A stretch of 64,000 nt of DNA, from contig JAUNKK010000004.1 of assembly GCA_030532825.1 (NCBI GenBank), forward strand, positions 7,164 to 71,163. Reading direction: 5' to 3'. The notes under the pieces were generated by a model. The model worked only from the letters and a program-made list of their open reading frames with translations, was not told the origin of the DNA and ran no database searches. The position numbers and the translations under genes are program-made. The DNA is from Propionibacteriaceae bacterium. GTDB lineage: Bacteria; Actinomycetota; Actinomycetes; Propionibacteriales; Propionibacteriaceae. Positions within the stretch are counted from its first letter, which is position 1; each line of letters starts with the position of its first letter. Positions 8,683-16,918 of the stretch are shown here, piece after piece.

Positions 8683-9852
8683 TCACCAGTAGGACTTCTC
8701 CAGCAACTGGACGATCTCTTCCTTGGTCATGACGTACCGGTCCCAGTCGATGCCGATGACATCGACCGTGTTGTCAGCGATCCGCTGGAACTCGGCCGGG
8801 TCGATACCGAAGTCAGACATCTTGAGTTGATCGGCGCCCGTGACTGCCATGAGGTTGCAAACCGCACGGTAGAACCCGGTTCCAGGTTGGGCGGGATCCG
8901 GCTCGACACCGAGCAGCTGCCCCATCTGGTCGAAGAACTCGGGGAACTTCCGGGCCCACAGGGCGTAAAACTCCTTGGCGATGAGGATGAGGGTGGCACC
9001 GTGGGGCACCTTCGGGAACACACCGCCCATCGCCTGACCGATGATGTGGTGAGTCGTGACGAAGCAGTGCGCCATCGCGTACCCGCCGAGAATGTTCGCG
9101 CCGTAGGACACGTTCGTGCGGGCCTCAAGATCGTTCCCGTCTTCGAGAGCTTTCGGGAGCCATTTGTAGACGGTGGTAAAGCCATCGACAGTGAACAGGT
9201 CCAGCAGGCGATTCTGGTTGTTGTTGGTGATGTAGCACTCGGCGTTGTGGAAGAAGGCGTCGAAGCCCTGGAACATCGTCTGGTTCTTGGGCAGCGAGGT
9301 CATGAGCTCCGGGTCGATGATGGACAGCGTCGGGAATAGCGCATCCATCGTGAAGTCAATCTTCTCGGCCGTCTCTTCCTTGGTGATGACGCAGTACTGG
9401 TCCGTCTCAGTTCCGGTGCCGCAGGTGGTCGAGATGGTGATGATCGGGGCCGCTACCTCGACGGGCTTGCGCCCGCCACTGCCGACCTCGGCGTAATCCC
9501 ACAGATCACCGCCATTCTTGTGAACGATCGCGCTCGCTTTGGCAACGTCGATGCTCGAACCGCCGCCCAACCCGATGAAGAAGTCACATCCCTCCTGCTT
9601 GGCGACGGCAGCCGCGGCCATGACCGTCTCCCGGTTGGGGTTGGGAGTGATGTCGCTGAACACGGCGGCGGCGACGCCATTCGTCTTCAACAGGTCCAGC
9701 ACCCGTTGCTGGATGCCAAGCTTCTCCATCAGCCCGTCGGCTGTGACGCAGATGAGCGCCTTGGTGCCGGGCAGCTTCACGGTGGCTAGTTCCTCCAGGC
9801 GTCCGGCGCCGAAAATCACGCGAGTGGGTGTGTACGTGTCAACTGTGAACAT
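8683..9852 (-). CDS. Iron-type alcohol dehydrogenase (EutG-like role)
   Basis: NAD-dependent group III dehydrogenase of 389 aa. It has the nucleotide motif GGGSSIDVAKA (97-107) and metal ligands D198, H202, H268 or H269, and H284 (in PHG). In this context it likely reduces acetaldehyde to ethanol and recycles NADH, as EutG does. Unlike enterobacterial EutG it has no obvious N-terminal targeting extension. AAGGAG precedes the ATG. It is downstream of the symporter gene by 19 bp in the same operon. Substrate assignment is by context only. Confidence 0.82.
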   Translation of the reverse strand: MFTVDTYTPTRVIFGAGRLEELATVKLPGTKALICVTADGLMEKLGIQQRVLDLLKTNGVAAAVFSDITPNPNRETVMAAAAVAKQEGCDFFIGLGGGSSIDVAKASAIVHKNGGDLWDYAEVGSGGRKPVEVAAPIITISTTCGTGTETDQYCVITKEETAEKIDFTMDALFPTLSIIDPELMTSLPKNQTMFQGFDAFFHNAECYITNNNQNRLLDLFTVDGFTTVYKWLPKALEDGNDLEARTNVSYGANILGGYAMAHCFVTTHHIIGQAMGGVFPKVPHGATLILIAKEFYALWARKFPEFFDQMGQLLGVEPDPAQPGTGFYRAVCNLMAVTGADQLKMSDFGIDPAEFQRIADNTVDVIGIDWDRYVMTKEEIVQLLEKSYW

Positions 9853-9871
9853 GTGGTCTTCTCCTTACGCA

Positions 9872-11402
9872 CTAGTGGGACTTGGGGTGGGGGCCGTCAA
9901 GTTCCGAGTGGTCTCTCGATCCCCAGTCGTGTTCGACGAGCCAGAAATCCGCGTTGCGGATGCCCAGTTTCACTGGGTCGAAATGGGGGTCCTTTCCCGC
10001 CTTCACTTGCTCCTCGTAGTCCTTCCACACCTTGCGCACGACTTTGAACAGCATGGCGAGGCATAGCAGGTTCACCCACGCGATCAGCCCGAGGCCGATG
10101 TCCCCAATGGCCCACACGAAGGTGGCGTTGATGATGGATCCAACGAAAACGATGGCCATGGTGCCGACCTTGAGGCCAAGCTTCAGGCCTGAGCCTTTGC
10201 TGCCGTCGAGCAGGTACAGCAGGTTCGTGTTTGCCACGTAGAAATAGGCAAGCAAACACGCGAACCCGAACATGAGAACTGCGATGGCGACGAAGGCCGG
10301 ACCCCAACCTGGGGCAAGGGTGTTGATGGCCTCCTGAACCCAGTTGGGCCCGACGTCAACACCTGGCAGGTTCTCGATGAAGAATCCGCCGTCAGGATTC
10401 GAGACGTTGAACTTCCCAGAAACCACCATCATGAGGCCACTGGCCATGCAGATCAGCAGGATGTCGATGTAGACCGAGAAGGTCTGCACGAGCCCCTGCT
10501 TGCCAGGGTGCGAGGTACGCGCACCGGCCGCCGAGAACGTCGCCTCGCCGAGACCGTTGGAGGAGGCAAACACGGCGCGTCGCCCCCCAGGCCACTGCCG
10601 CACCGGCGATGCCCGCCAGCACCGGCTCCATGCCGAAGGCAGACCGGGCAATGAGTGAGATGGCGTCTGGAATGCTGGCGAAATTGACTCCGATGACCGC
10701 GATGGCAAGTCCAAGGTATCCGAAGGCTAGGACCGGAACCAGCACCTGCGTCACCTTCACAAGCCGTACGGTGCCGCCGAAGATGACCATCGCGATGAGC
10801 AGGGTTACCACGACCGCGGGTACCCAGCGCGGCAGGTGGAAGGCGAGTTCCCAGCTGCCGGCGATCGTGCTGACCTGCAGGCCCGGGAAAATGAGGCCGT
10901 AGCCGATGAGCCCCATCACGGCGATGAGAGCGCCCACGACAGCGCCGATCTTGGGCCAGGGCAGTCCGTACCTGATGTAGTACGGCATGCCACCGATATC
11001 CTCCTTGGCGGCTTTGAGGTCCTCGTCCTCAACCTGGCGTTTATAGGTCTGGGCGAGGCACGCCTCCGCGTAACCCACCGTGCACCCAAGCAAGCCGGTG
11101 ATGGCCATCCAGAACAGGGCCCCCGGACCACCACCGCCGATGGCGGTCGCGACACCGGCGATGGATCCGACGCCTACGCGGCTGGCCAGGGCCATGGCCA
11201 ACGCCTGGAAGGAGGACATACCGCCGTCACCGCCGGTGGAATCTCTCAGTTGACGGACCATGTCGGGTACCCGGCGGAACTGAACTGCCTTCGTGCCGAT
11301 CGTGTAGGCAAGGCCGAGACCGAGCACCACGTAAGCCATGGGGGCCCAGATTCTGTCGGCGACCGCGACCGTCGCGCGCGTAATCGTTTCGATGTCGATC
11401 AT
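9872..11402 (-). pseudogene. AGCS-family sodium:amino-acid symporter, frameshifted
   Basis: Two overlapping frames together make one alanine/glycine:cation symporter of about 509 aa. The N-terminal part (from 11402, MIDIETITRATVAVAD) stays in family to AWG near 10590. The C-terminal part resumes as RRAVFASSNGLGEA. Dropping one base of the C6 run at 10583-10588 (G6 on the coding strand) joins them exactly. This may be a sequencing error in a homopolymer or a true inactivation. Family motifs are altered: GVGSIAGV replaces the usual GTGNIAGV and SSNGLG replaces SNEAGLG, so the substrate may not be alanine. Confidence 0.8.
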
Positions 11403-11410
11403 CTCTGCAC

Positions 11411-12298
11411 CTATGGCTGTTTCAGGGCAGCCAACGCTGCTGCCAGTCGGGCTTCGTCCTCAGCCCCGTAGGGCGCGACGGGACGGCGAGGCACCCCGGC
11501 TGGTGTCCCCTGTAAAGCCAGCCCGGCCTTGACGCCAGAGATGAAGGCGGTGGAGATCAGGGCGTCAATGACCGGGTACACTTTCTGCCACTCGGCGAAC
11601 ACCGCGGACAGCTCGCCATCCGCAATGAGCCGGGCCACGGACACCAGCTCGCTCGGCACGACGTTTGCGGCCCCGGCCATGATGCCGGCTGCCCCCTCGA
11701 CGAGTGCGCTATAGAGGTAGACGTCCCAACCGATGAAAGTGCCGATGACATCGCTGTGATAGTGGATGAGCTGGAGCGCCTGTTCGTAGTTGGCGCTTGA
11801 ATCCTTGATGTACTTGACTTGGTCAATCTCCGTGGCGAGCTGTCGCACGATGTCGGGGCTGAGGTTCACCCCCGTGGCTGACGGGATGTTGTAGAGCATG
11901 ATCGGGAGGTCGACCGCGGCGGCGACCGCCTTGAGGTAGGCCACGGTCTCGTCCACCGAGACCGCCTCATAGTAAGGGGTGACCAGCATGAGCACATCAG
12001 CCCCGGAGGCCTGCGCGGCCTTCGACAGCCGGATGGCCTCGGCCGTCGAGGTGGCGCCCGTCTGGGCGATGACGGGGCCCCGGCCAGCGGTCTGTTCGAC
12101 GACGATGTCGACTACCTGTCGGCGCTCATCGGAGTTCATGGTGCCGACCTCACCAGTCGAACCACATGCGACGACCCCGCCAACGCCGGCAGACACGGAG
12201 CGTTCGACGACAGCCTTGAAGGCTTCGACATCAATGTTCTCGTCAACATCGAACGGGGTGGCCAGAGCGGTGAGAACGCCCTTGAGCTGTTTGGACAT
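11411..12298 (-). CDS. DapA/NanA-family class I aldolase (pyruvate-dependent lyase)
   Basis: Member of the dihydrodipicolinate synthase/N-acetylneuraminate lyase family, 295 aa. It shows GSTGE (46-50), Tyr136 in YNIPS and the Schiff-base Lys165 in YIKDSS. These enzymes join or split a keto acid and an aldehyde. The ATG at 12298 follows AGGAG by 7 bases; upstream frame has no family likeness. It sits between an amine oxidase and a symporter, so it is more likely catabolic than the lysine-pathway DapA. The substrate cannot be named. Confidence 0.85.
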   Translation of the reverse strand: MSKQLKGVLTALATPFDVDENIDVEAFKAVVERSVSAGVGGVVACGSTGEVGTMNSDERRQVVDIVVEQTAGRGPVIAQTGATSTAEAIRLSKAAQASGADVLMLVTPYYEAVSVDETVAYLKAVAAAVDLPIMLYNIPSATGVNLSPDIVRQLATEIDQVKYIKDSSANYEQALQLIHYHSDVIGTFIGWDVYLYSALVEGAAGIMAGAANVVPSELVSVARLIADGELSAVFAEWQKVYPVIDALISTAFISGVKAGLALQGTPAGVPRRPVAPYGAEDEARLAAALAALKQP

Positions 12299-12368
12299 AG
12301 TTATCTCCTGAAAGGGTGGCTGGACTCGGCGCATGGCATAGGCCGGGCGCCGTTGACGACGATGGGGA

Positions 12369-13733
12369 TTAGGCGGCCGTTCCGGCCTGACGTCCGGTGG
12401 CGAGGATGCTCGCGGCGTTCGTGGCGGCGACGAAACCGGAGGTGATGGAGCTGTCGGTGTACATGGTTCCCAAGAAGTCACCGGCGAGCAGGACCCGGCT
12501 GGCCCCTCGCATCAGGGTGGGCTGCAGCTTTGCGCGGCCCGGGAAGCAGTACGGGGAAGCGGAACACCACCGGTCGGCGTGGGCCTCCACGACGAGGTCG
12601 GAGAACCCTGGCTTCAGCACTTCCTCAAGATCGGCGAGGTGCGTGGCAATGATCTCTTCCTCGCTCTTGTCAATCAGAGCCTTACCCAGGGCAGCAGGTG
12701 AGAAGCACATGATGGAGCCGCCCGGCTGACGCTCGGCCTCCTCGCTGCGGATGACACTCGCCTGGTTGAGGCAGATCGCGAACGAACGCTTCGGCGCAGC
12801 AATGGCGTAGACATCATCCCACCGCTGCCGGGTAGTCTCGTTCGTCAGGAACGCGGTGCTGACGTGGGGGCCGTACTGAACCTTCCCCAGAGCCTCGGTC
12901 AAGTCGTGCGGCAGATCCACGGCGATCTTGTGCGACACATCGGCCGTCGTGGCTAGCACCACCACTCGGGCCTCCACCTCATGGTCTTGGCCGTCTTGCT
13001 CGTATCGCACGACAACCGAGTCCTTCTTGTGGACGACCTCGTTCACCTTGGCGCCGAGTTGAATCGTGTCTCCCAGCGCTACGGCGATGGACTCGGTCAG
13101 CGTCGATGGCCCACCGTAGATGGCTCGACTGAGTCCAGTGCTACCTCCGAGTACCAGGCTAAAGTACTCAATACCCTGCCCCGCGGAGATCTGGTCCATG
13201 TTGCCAGCGGAGCGCGTGACGGTGGTCTGGAACAGTGAGGCCGCGTCCACTGGCTGGTCACCGATGAAGTCAAGGAATGACCGCTCGTTGTCGAACTCGT
13301 AGACCCGCTGCTGGTGCATCGGGGCTGACTCGCCCGCGCGGGGCTTGAGCACAGCGGTGTAACGCAGTACCCCACCGACCACCTTGATACCGGTCCTGAT
13401 GGTGGCGATGCGATCTCTCAGCGACATCGGGATTCGCAGCGGATAGGTGGCGATGTGGCCTTTGCGGATGAACTTGCCATTCATATGGAGGCCCTGAAGA
13501 GAGCCGAGCACCGCAACGGCGGTGACCCCCACTTCATTCAGCAGTTGGTCAGTCGAGGAGCCCGGGCCCGCGAAGACGTGCCCGCCCCAGTTCAACCAGT
13601 ACCGCCCTCGCCGCTCGGACCGGATCCGGCCGCCGACCCGAGAGCCTGCCTCCAATACCAGCGTGTCCCAATGACGCATTCTCCAGGCTGCCGACAGCCC
13701 CGCCAGCCCAGCGCCGACGACGACGTCCTTCAT
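12369..13733 (-). CDS. Flavin-containing amine oxidoreductase
   Basis: FAD enzyme of the monoamine oxidase/protoporphyrinogen oxidase superfamily, 454 aa. The N-terminal Rossmann motif VVVGAGLAGLSAAW is followed by LEAGSRVGGRIRS, and the C-terminal FAD contact LLAGDFLGTMYTDSS is present. It probably oxidises an amine to an imine/aldehyde. I prefer the ATG at 13733 to the GTG at 13742. It is the first gene of the downstream eut operon, directly behind the promoter/operator at 13792-13820. It is not a standard eut gene. Confidence 0.82.
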   Translation of the reverse strand: MKDVVVGAGLAGLSAAWRMRHWDTLVLEAGSRVGGRIRSERRGRYWLNWGGHVFAGPGSSTDQLLNEVGVTAVAVLGSLQGLHMNGKFIRKGHIATYPLRIPMSLRDRIATIRTGIKVVGGVLRYTAVLKPRAGESAPMHQQRVYEFDNERSFLDFIGDQPVDAASLFQTTVTRSAGNMDQISAGQGIEYFSLVLGGSTGLSRAIYGGPSTLTESIAVALGDTIQLGAKVNEVVHKKDSVVVRYEQDGQDHEVEARVVVLATTADVSHKIAVDLPHDLTEALGKVQYGPHVSTAFLTNETTRQRWDDVYAIAAPKRSFAICLNQASVIRSEEAERQPGGSIMCFSPAALGKALIDKSEEEIIATHLADLEEVLKPGFSDLVVEAHADRWCSASPYCFPGRAKLQPTLMRGASRVLLAGDFLGTMYTDSSITSGFVAATNAASILATGRQAGTAA

Positions 13734-13791
13734 GTTCCTCACTCTCCCTTGAGCTTTGGATGACCGATCTCGGTCATGGGTGATATGAGTA

Positions 13792-13820
13792 AACGTAATA
13801 TGTGATCACAGATCACGCAA
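13792..13820 (-). promoter_or_regulatory. Promoter and operator of the amine oxidase-eutH operon
   Basis: On the minus strand TTGCGT (13815-13820), a 17-base spacer and TACGTT (13792-13797) form a sigma-70-like promoter. The spacer contains the dyad GTGATC-ACA-GATCAC (13802-13816 on the plus strand). Bases 13800-13820 are identical to 22469-22489 in front of eutN. Confidence 0.75.
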
Positions 13821-13875
13821 TCAATGCGGGCAAGCCCCCGCGAGGTATTGGGCTTACGAGACCACGGTGCCGGGT

Positions 13876-14541
13876 TTAGGGCAGCGCGTTACGGATGCGT
13901 TCCATGGCCGCCTTGACGGAGTCCGATGTGATCCGTTCGGCGCGCTTCACGTCCTGGTCGGCGACGGCCGCGATCAGGTCGCGCTGGTAGGCCAACAGGA
14001 TGTCGGTGTCCCCGACATCGATCTGCCGCTGAACACCGACGATCTTGTAGGAGCGGCAGCGTTGCCACAGTCGTCGGATCGTGTCCAGCAGCACCTGGTT
14101 ACCGGAGCACGAGTACAGGATGGCCAGCAGCTTCTCGTCTAGATCCAGGTAGCTGACGACATCGGCTCGTTGCAGCGCCTCGCCCATGTCGTCGAAAGCC
14201 TGACGAAGCTCATCGTGCTTCTTCTCATCCCCTGAGGGCGTCCCCAGCCGGGTTGCCTCCACCTCCAGGATCTCTCGAACGGCATAGAGTTGCAGCAACT
14301 CGTCCCGGGTGAACTCCCGAACCACCGCTCCCCGGTGTGGAAACGTCTCGACGAGCCGCAACTCCTCAAGTCGCTTCAGCGCCTCGCGCACGGGCATGAC
14401 GCTGGTTCCCAGCTCCTCCGCGAGCTGGCGGATTTGCAGCCGCCGTCCAGCGCGATACTGGCCGGACATGATGGCGTCGCGCAGGGCATTGAAGACAAGA
14501 TCCCCCACGCGCGGGGTCGGCTCAAGCTTCGTCAGTGGCAC
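13876..14541 (-). CDS. GntR-family regulator with FCD effector domain
   Basis: DNA-binding repressor or activator, about 221 aa. A winged helix-turn-helix (about 12-75; LQIRQLAEELGTSVMPVREALKRLEE) is followed by an all-helical FCD ligand domain. The open frame extends to 14637, but the GTG at 14541 gives the usual family length. It lies between the two halves of the eut island, both of which have the same dyad in their promoters, so it is the obvious regulator. Enterobacteria use EutR and Firmicutes EutVW instead; neither is seen here. Confidence 0.88.
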   Translation of the reverse strand: MPLTKLEPTPRVGDLVFNALRDAIMSGQYRAGRRLQIRQLAEELGTSVMPVREALKRLEELRLVETFPHRGAVVREFTRDELLQLYAVREILEVEATRLGTPSGDEKKHDELRQAFDDMGEALQRADVVSYLDLDEKLLAILYSCSGNQVLLDTIRRLWQRCRSYKIVGVQRQIDVGDTDILLAYQRDLIAAVADQDVKRAERITSDSVKAAMERIRNALP

Positions 14542-14548
14542 GCCGGGA

Positions 14549-14554
14549 ATCCTA
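14549..14554 (-). promoter_or_regulatory. Possible leaderless -10 box for the GntR gene
   Basis: TAGGAT on the minus strand ends 7 bases before the GTG at 14541, so a transcript could start at the start codon. No good -35 is seen. The gene may also be read through from eutC, 92 bp upstream. Confidence 0.3.
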
Positions 14555-14633
14555 TGCCAGATTCTCCCGGAGGACCGAACTGGCTGCCTGGGCGTGCCGC
14601 GCGGTAAAGGCTGCCCGAGGCCTCGTCTACCGG

Positions 14634-15536
14634 TCACAGCTTTAGGTTTATGCCGGAAGCCTGTTGCTGGATCATCTGGTGGATAAGATCCGCTAGATGC
14701 GCCCCCGCCTCAATGGGATTCGACCCGGAATTGTGGATGTTGGAGACACAGGTCCGTTCCGCCTCCGACATTCCCACCCGTGCTTGGTAGGCGAGGTAAG
14801 CCGATAGCGACTCCGCGCACGCCAAGCCAGGCCGCTCCCCCACCAGCACGCAGGTCACCTTCGCTCCCAGGGCCTCGGAGATCGGTTCCATGGAACGGAC
14901 CCGACCGTACTTGACGAAGAACGGGGTTCCCATGGTGAGGCCGTGAAGCTGCAGTCCCTGCTGCAGGGCAGGCAGCAACTCGATGACGTTCGCCTCGACC
15001 GAGGTGGAGGACAGCCCGTCGGCCACGAACACCTGCACCTCCGGATTCCGCTGGCAACGGTCCCTGAGTTCGGCCAGTGTGGCGTCGTCGAACTGGGTTC
15101 CGAGTTCGGGGTTGGTCAGGTACTGGTCCCGCGACGTGCACTTGGTCTGGACCATGAACAATCCGGCCCGCTCCAGCCAGTCGGGCGCGACATCCGTGAA
15201 GACAGCGTCCATTGCAGCAGCCTGATCCGCCCAGAACCTGAGTTGGGCTGCCGTCGTGTAGCGCGGCCCCGTTCTACCCAGTCCCAACCTGGCCCACGTG
15301 CGCGCCTTGAGGCGCACGAACTCCTCCGGTTTGGCCGGGTTCGGGACCTTGTAGACGTCACGGTAGTCGACGGCGCGCATGTCGGGAATCTCCGCATCTT
15401 GGGCGACAGCAGGAACTGGGGGCTCCTCGCGGGCGGGCTGGCTGTTCACTGGCTCAGCCGGGGCGGGCTGCGTTCCCAGTTGGGCGATCACCCGGCGGAC
15501 AATGTCTTCGAGATTCTGGTGTTGTTCGGTGGTCAT
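14634..15536 (-). CDS. eutC: Ethanolamine ammonia-lyase small subunit EutC
   Basis: Light chain of the adenosylcobalamin-dependent lyase that turns ethanolamine into acetaldehyde and ammonia, 300 aa. Typical stretches are GRTGPRYTTAAQLRFWADQ, VGERPGLACAESLSAYLAYQ and a C-terminal ERTCVSNIHNSG. The first 20 residues (NLEDIVRRVIAQLG) form an amphipathic helix followed by a Pro/Ala/Glu-rich linker to about residue 50, like the N-terminal shell-targeting segment of enterobacterial EutC. GAGGA precedes the ATG by 6 bases. It follows eutB by 17 bp. Confidence 0.97.
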   Translation of the reverse strand: MTTEQHQNLEDIVRRVIAQLGTQPAPAEPVNSQPAREEPPVPAVAQDAEIPDMRAVDYRDVYKVPNPAKPEEFVRLKARTWARLGLGRTGPRYTTAAQLRFWADQAAAMDAVFTDVAPDWLERAGLFMVQTKCTSRDQYLTNPELGTQFDDATLAELRDRCQRNPEVQVFVADGLSSTSVEANVIELLPALQQGLQLHGLTMGTPFFVKYGRVRSMEPISEALGAKVTCVLVGERPGLACAESLSAYLAYQARVGMSEAERTCVSNIHNSGSNPIEAGAHLADLIHQMIQQQASGINLKL

Positions 15537-15553
15537 GGTCGTCCTCAGTCAAC

Positions 15554-16918
15554 TCACAGGAACATGGAGCCGTCACCGGCCTTGGGGGTCAGCACGCCGC
15601 GCTCATCGCAGAGTTCGCGGGAGGCCATCCACCGGTGGAACTCCGGTGCAGCAGTGCGCCCGAGAAGTTCCCGGAGCGTGGCGTTGTCGTGATAGCTGGT
15701 GTCCTGGTATGCCAGCATGACGTCGTCGGCGCCCGGGATCCCGATGTAATAGGTGGCCCCCGCCATGGCCAACAGCATGCTGGCCTGCTGTTGGTCATCC
15801 ATGGTGATGGAGGTGTGGTTCGTCCAACACGGGGCCATGCCCATGGGCAACCCGAGGAGCTTGCCCATGAAGTGATCCTCCAAGTTGGCCCGGATGAGTT
15901 CCTTGCCGTCGTAGATCGTCTCAGGGCCGATGAACCCGGTGACGTTGTTGACCATGAAGGGCCGGAAGAACCGCCCGAATCCATAGGTTCGGGCCTCAAG
16001 GGTCATCTCGTCCACACCATGGTCGCGCCCTACGGAGACCTCCGATCCCTGGCCCGTCTCGAAGTACAGCAGGTTTGGCCCTTGACACTGCCCGTACTGC
16101 TTGGCCAGGTCGTAGGCCTCTTCGATCAGGGCACGGTTCACCCCAAAGTCGTCGTTCGTGTCTTGAGTGCCAGCGATCGACTGGAAGATCATCGATAGCG
16201 GCGCTCCCCGGCGCATGGCCTCCATCTGGGTGGTGATATGTGCCAGCACCACGACCTGGGTTGGCACCTCATTGCGCACCATGAACTCCCAGACAGCGTC
16301 GGCGATCCGTTTCGTGTTCGTGGGGTCATCGTTGACGGGATTGATGCCGAAACAGGCATCGCCCGAGCCGAAGCTAAGCCCCTCGGCGAGACTGACGATG
16401 ATGCTCTCCGGGTCGTCGGTGGTGGAGTTGGGCTGTGCCCGGTAGGCGATGGTTCCCTCTTGGCCAATCTCGGTGTTGCATTGGGTCGTGTAGTGGATAC
16501 GGGAGGCGCCGTACACCAGATCCATGGCAGTCATGATCTTGGCGACGGCGGCCGCGACCTCGCCGGTGAAGTTGCGGCCCGAGCGTTTCAAGACGTCGGG
16601 GGTGGTGCGGTGGTCCAGCACCCATTCACGAACCTCGCCGATGGTCATGTTCTTCATCGACTGGTAGCCGGGCTGGTTCAGCCCATCCCAATTCACACGT
16701 GTGACCTCGTCCTCCTCGTAAGGGATCGTCGGGTTCTCGGTTAGGTCCCCGACCGTGAGTTCCGACAGCACGATCTTTGCCGCCACGCGCTCACTCGCGC
16801 TCTGGGCCGCGATGCCTTGCAGTCGATCCGCCGCTTTGGGTTCGTTGGCCTTGGCCAGGACATTCGCTATCCCGGTGAATCGGTAGGTCACACCGTCCAG
16901 GCTGGTACTCAGCTTCAT
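15554..16918 (-). CDS. eutB: Ethanolamine ammonia-lyase large subunit EutB
   Basis: Catalytic TIM-barrel chain of ethanolamine ammonia-lyase, 454 aa, the same length as in E. coli. The active-site residues known from E. coli fall at identical positions here: R160, N193 and E287 (in YFETGQGSE). It needs adenosylcobalamin. Its start overlaps the eutA stop by 4 bp (ATGA), which suggests coupled translation. Identification is firm and nothing in the sequence suggests loss of function. Confidence 0.98.
   Translation of the reverse strand: MKLSTSLDGVTYRFTGIANVLAKANEPKAADRLQGIAAQSASERVAAKIVLSELTVGDLTENPTIPYEEDEVTRVNWDGLNQPGYQSMKNMTIGEVREWVLDHRTTPDVLKRSGRNFTGEVAAAVAKIMTAMDLVYGASRIHYTTQCNTEIGQEGTIAYRAQPNSTTDDPESIIVSLAEGLSFGSGDACFGINPVNDDPTNTKRIADAVWEFMVRNEVPTQVVVLAHITTQMEAMRRGAPLSMIFQSIAGTQDTNDDFGVNRALIEEAYDLAKQYGQCQGPNLLYFETGQGSEVSVGRDHGVDEMTLEARTYGFGRFFRPFMVNNVTGFIGPETIYDGKELIRANLEDHFMGKLLGLPMGMAPCWTNHTSITMDDQQQASMLLAMAGATYYIGIPGADDVMLAYQDTSYHDNATLRELLGRTAAPEFHRWMASRELCDERGVLTPKAGDGSMFL

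Noticed and set aside
9872..11402. Reading the symporter as two separate genes
   Set aside because: Both parts align to one family end to end and meet at a homopolymer; a single-base shift explains them.
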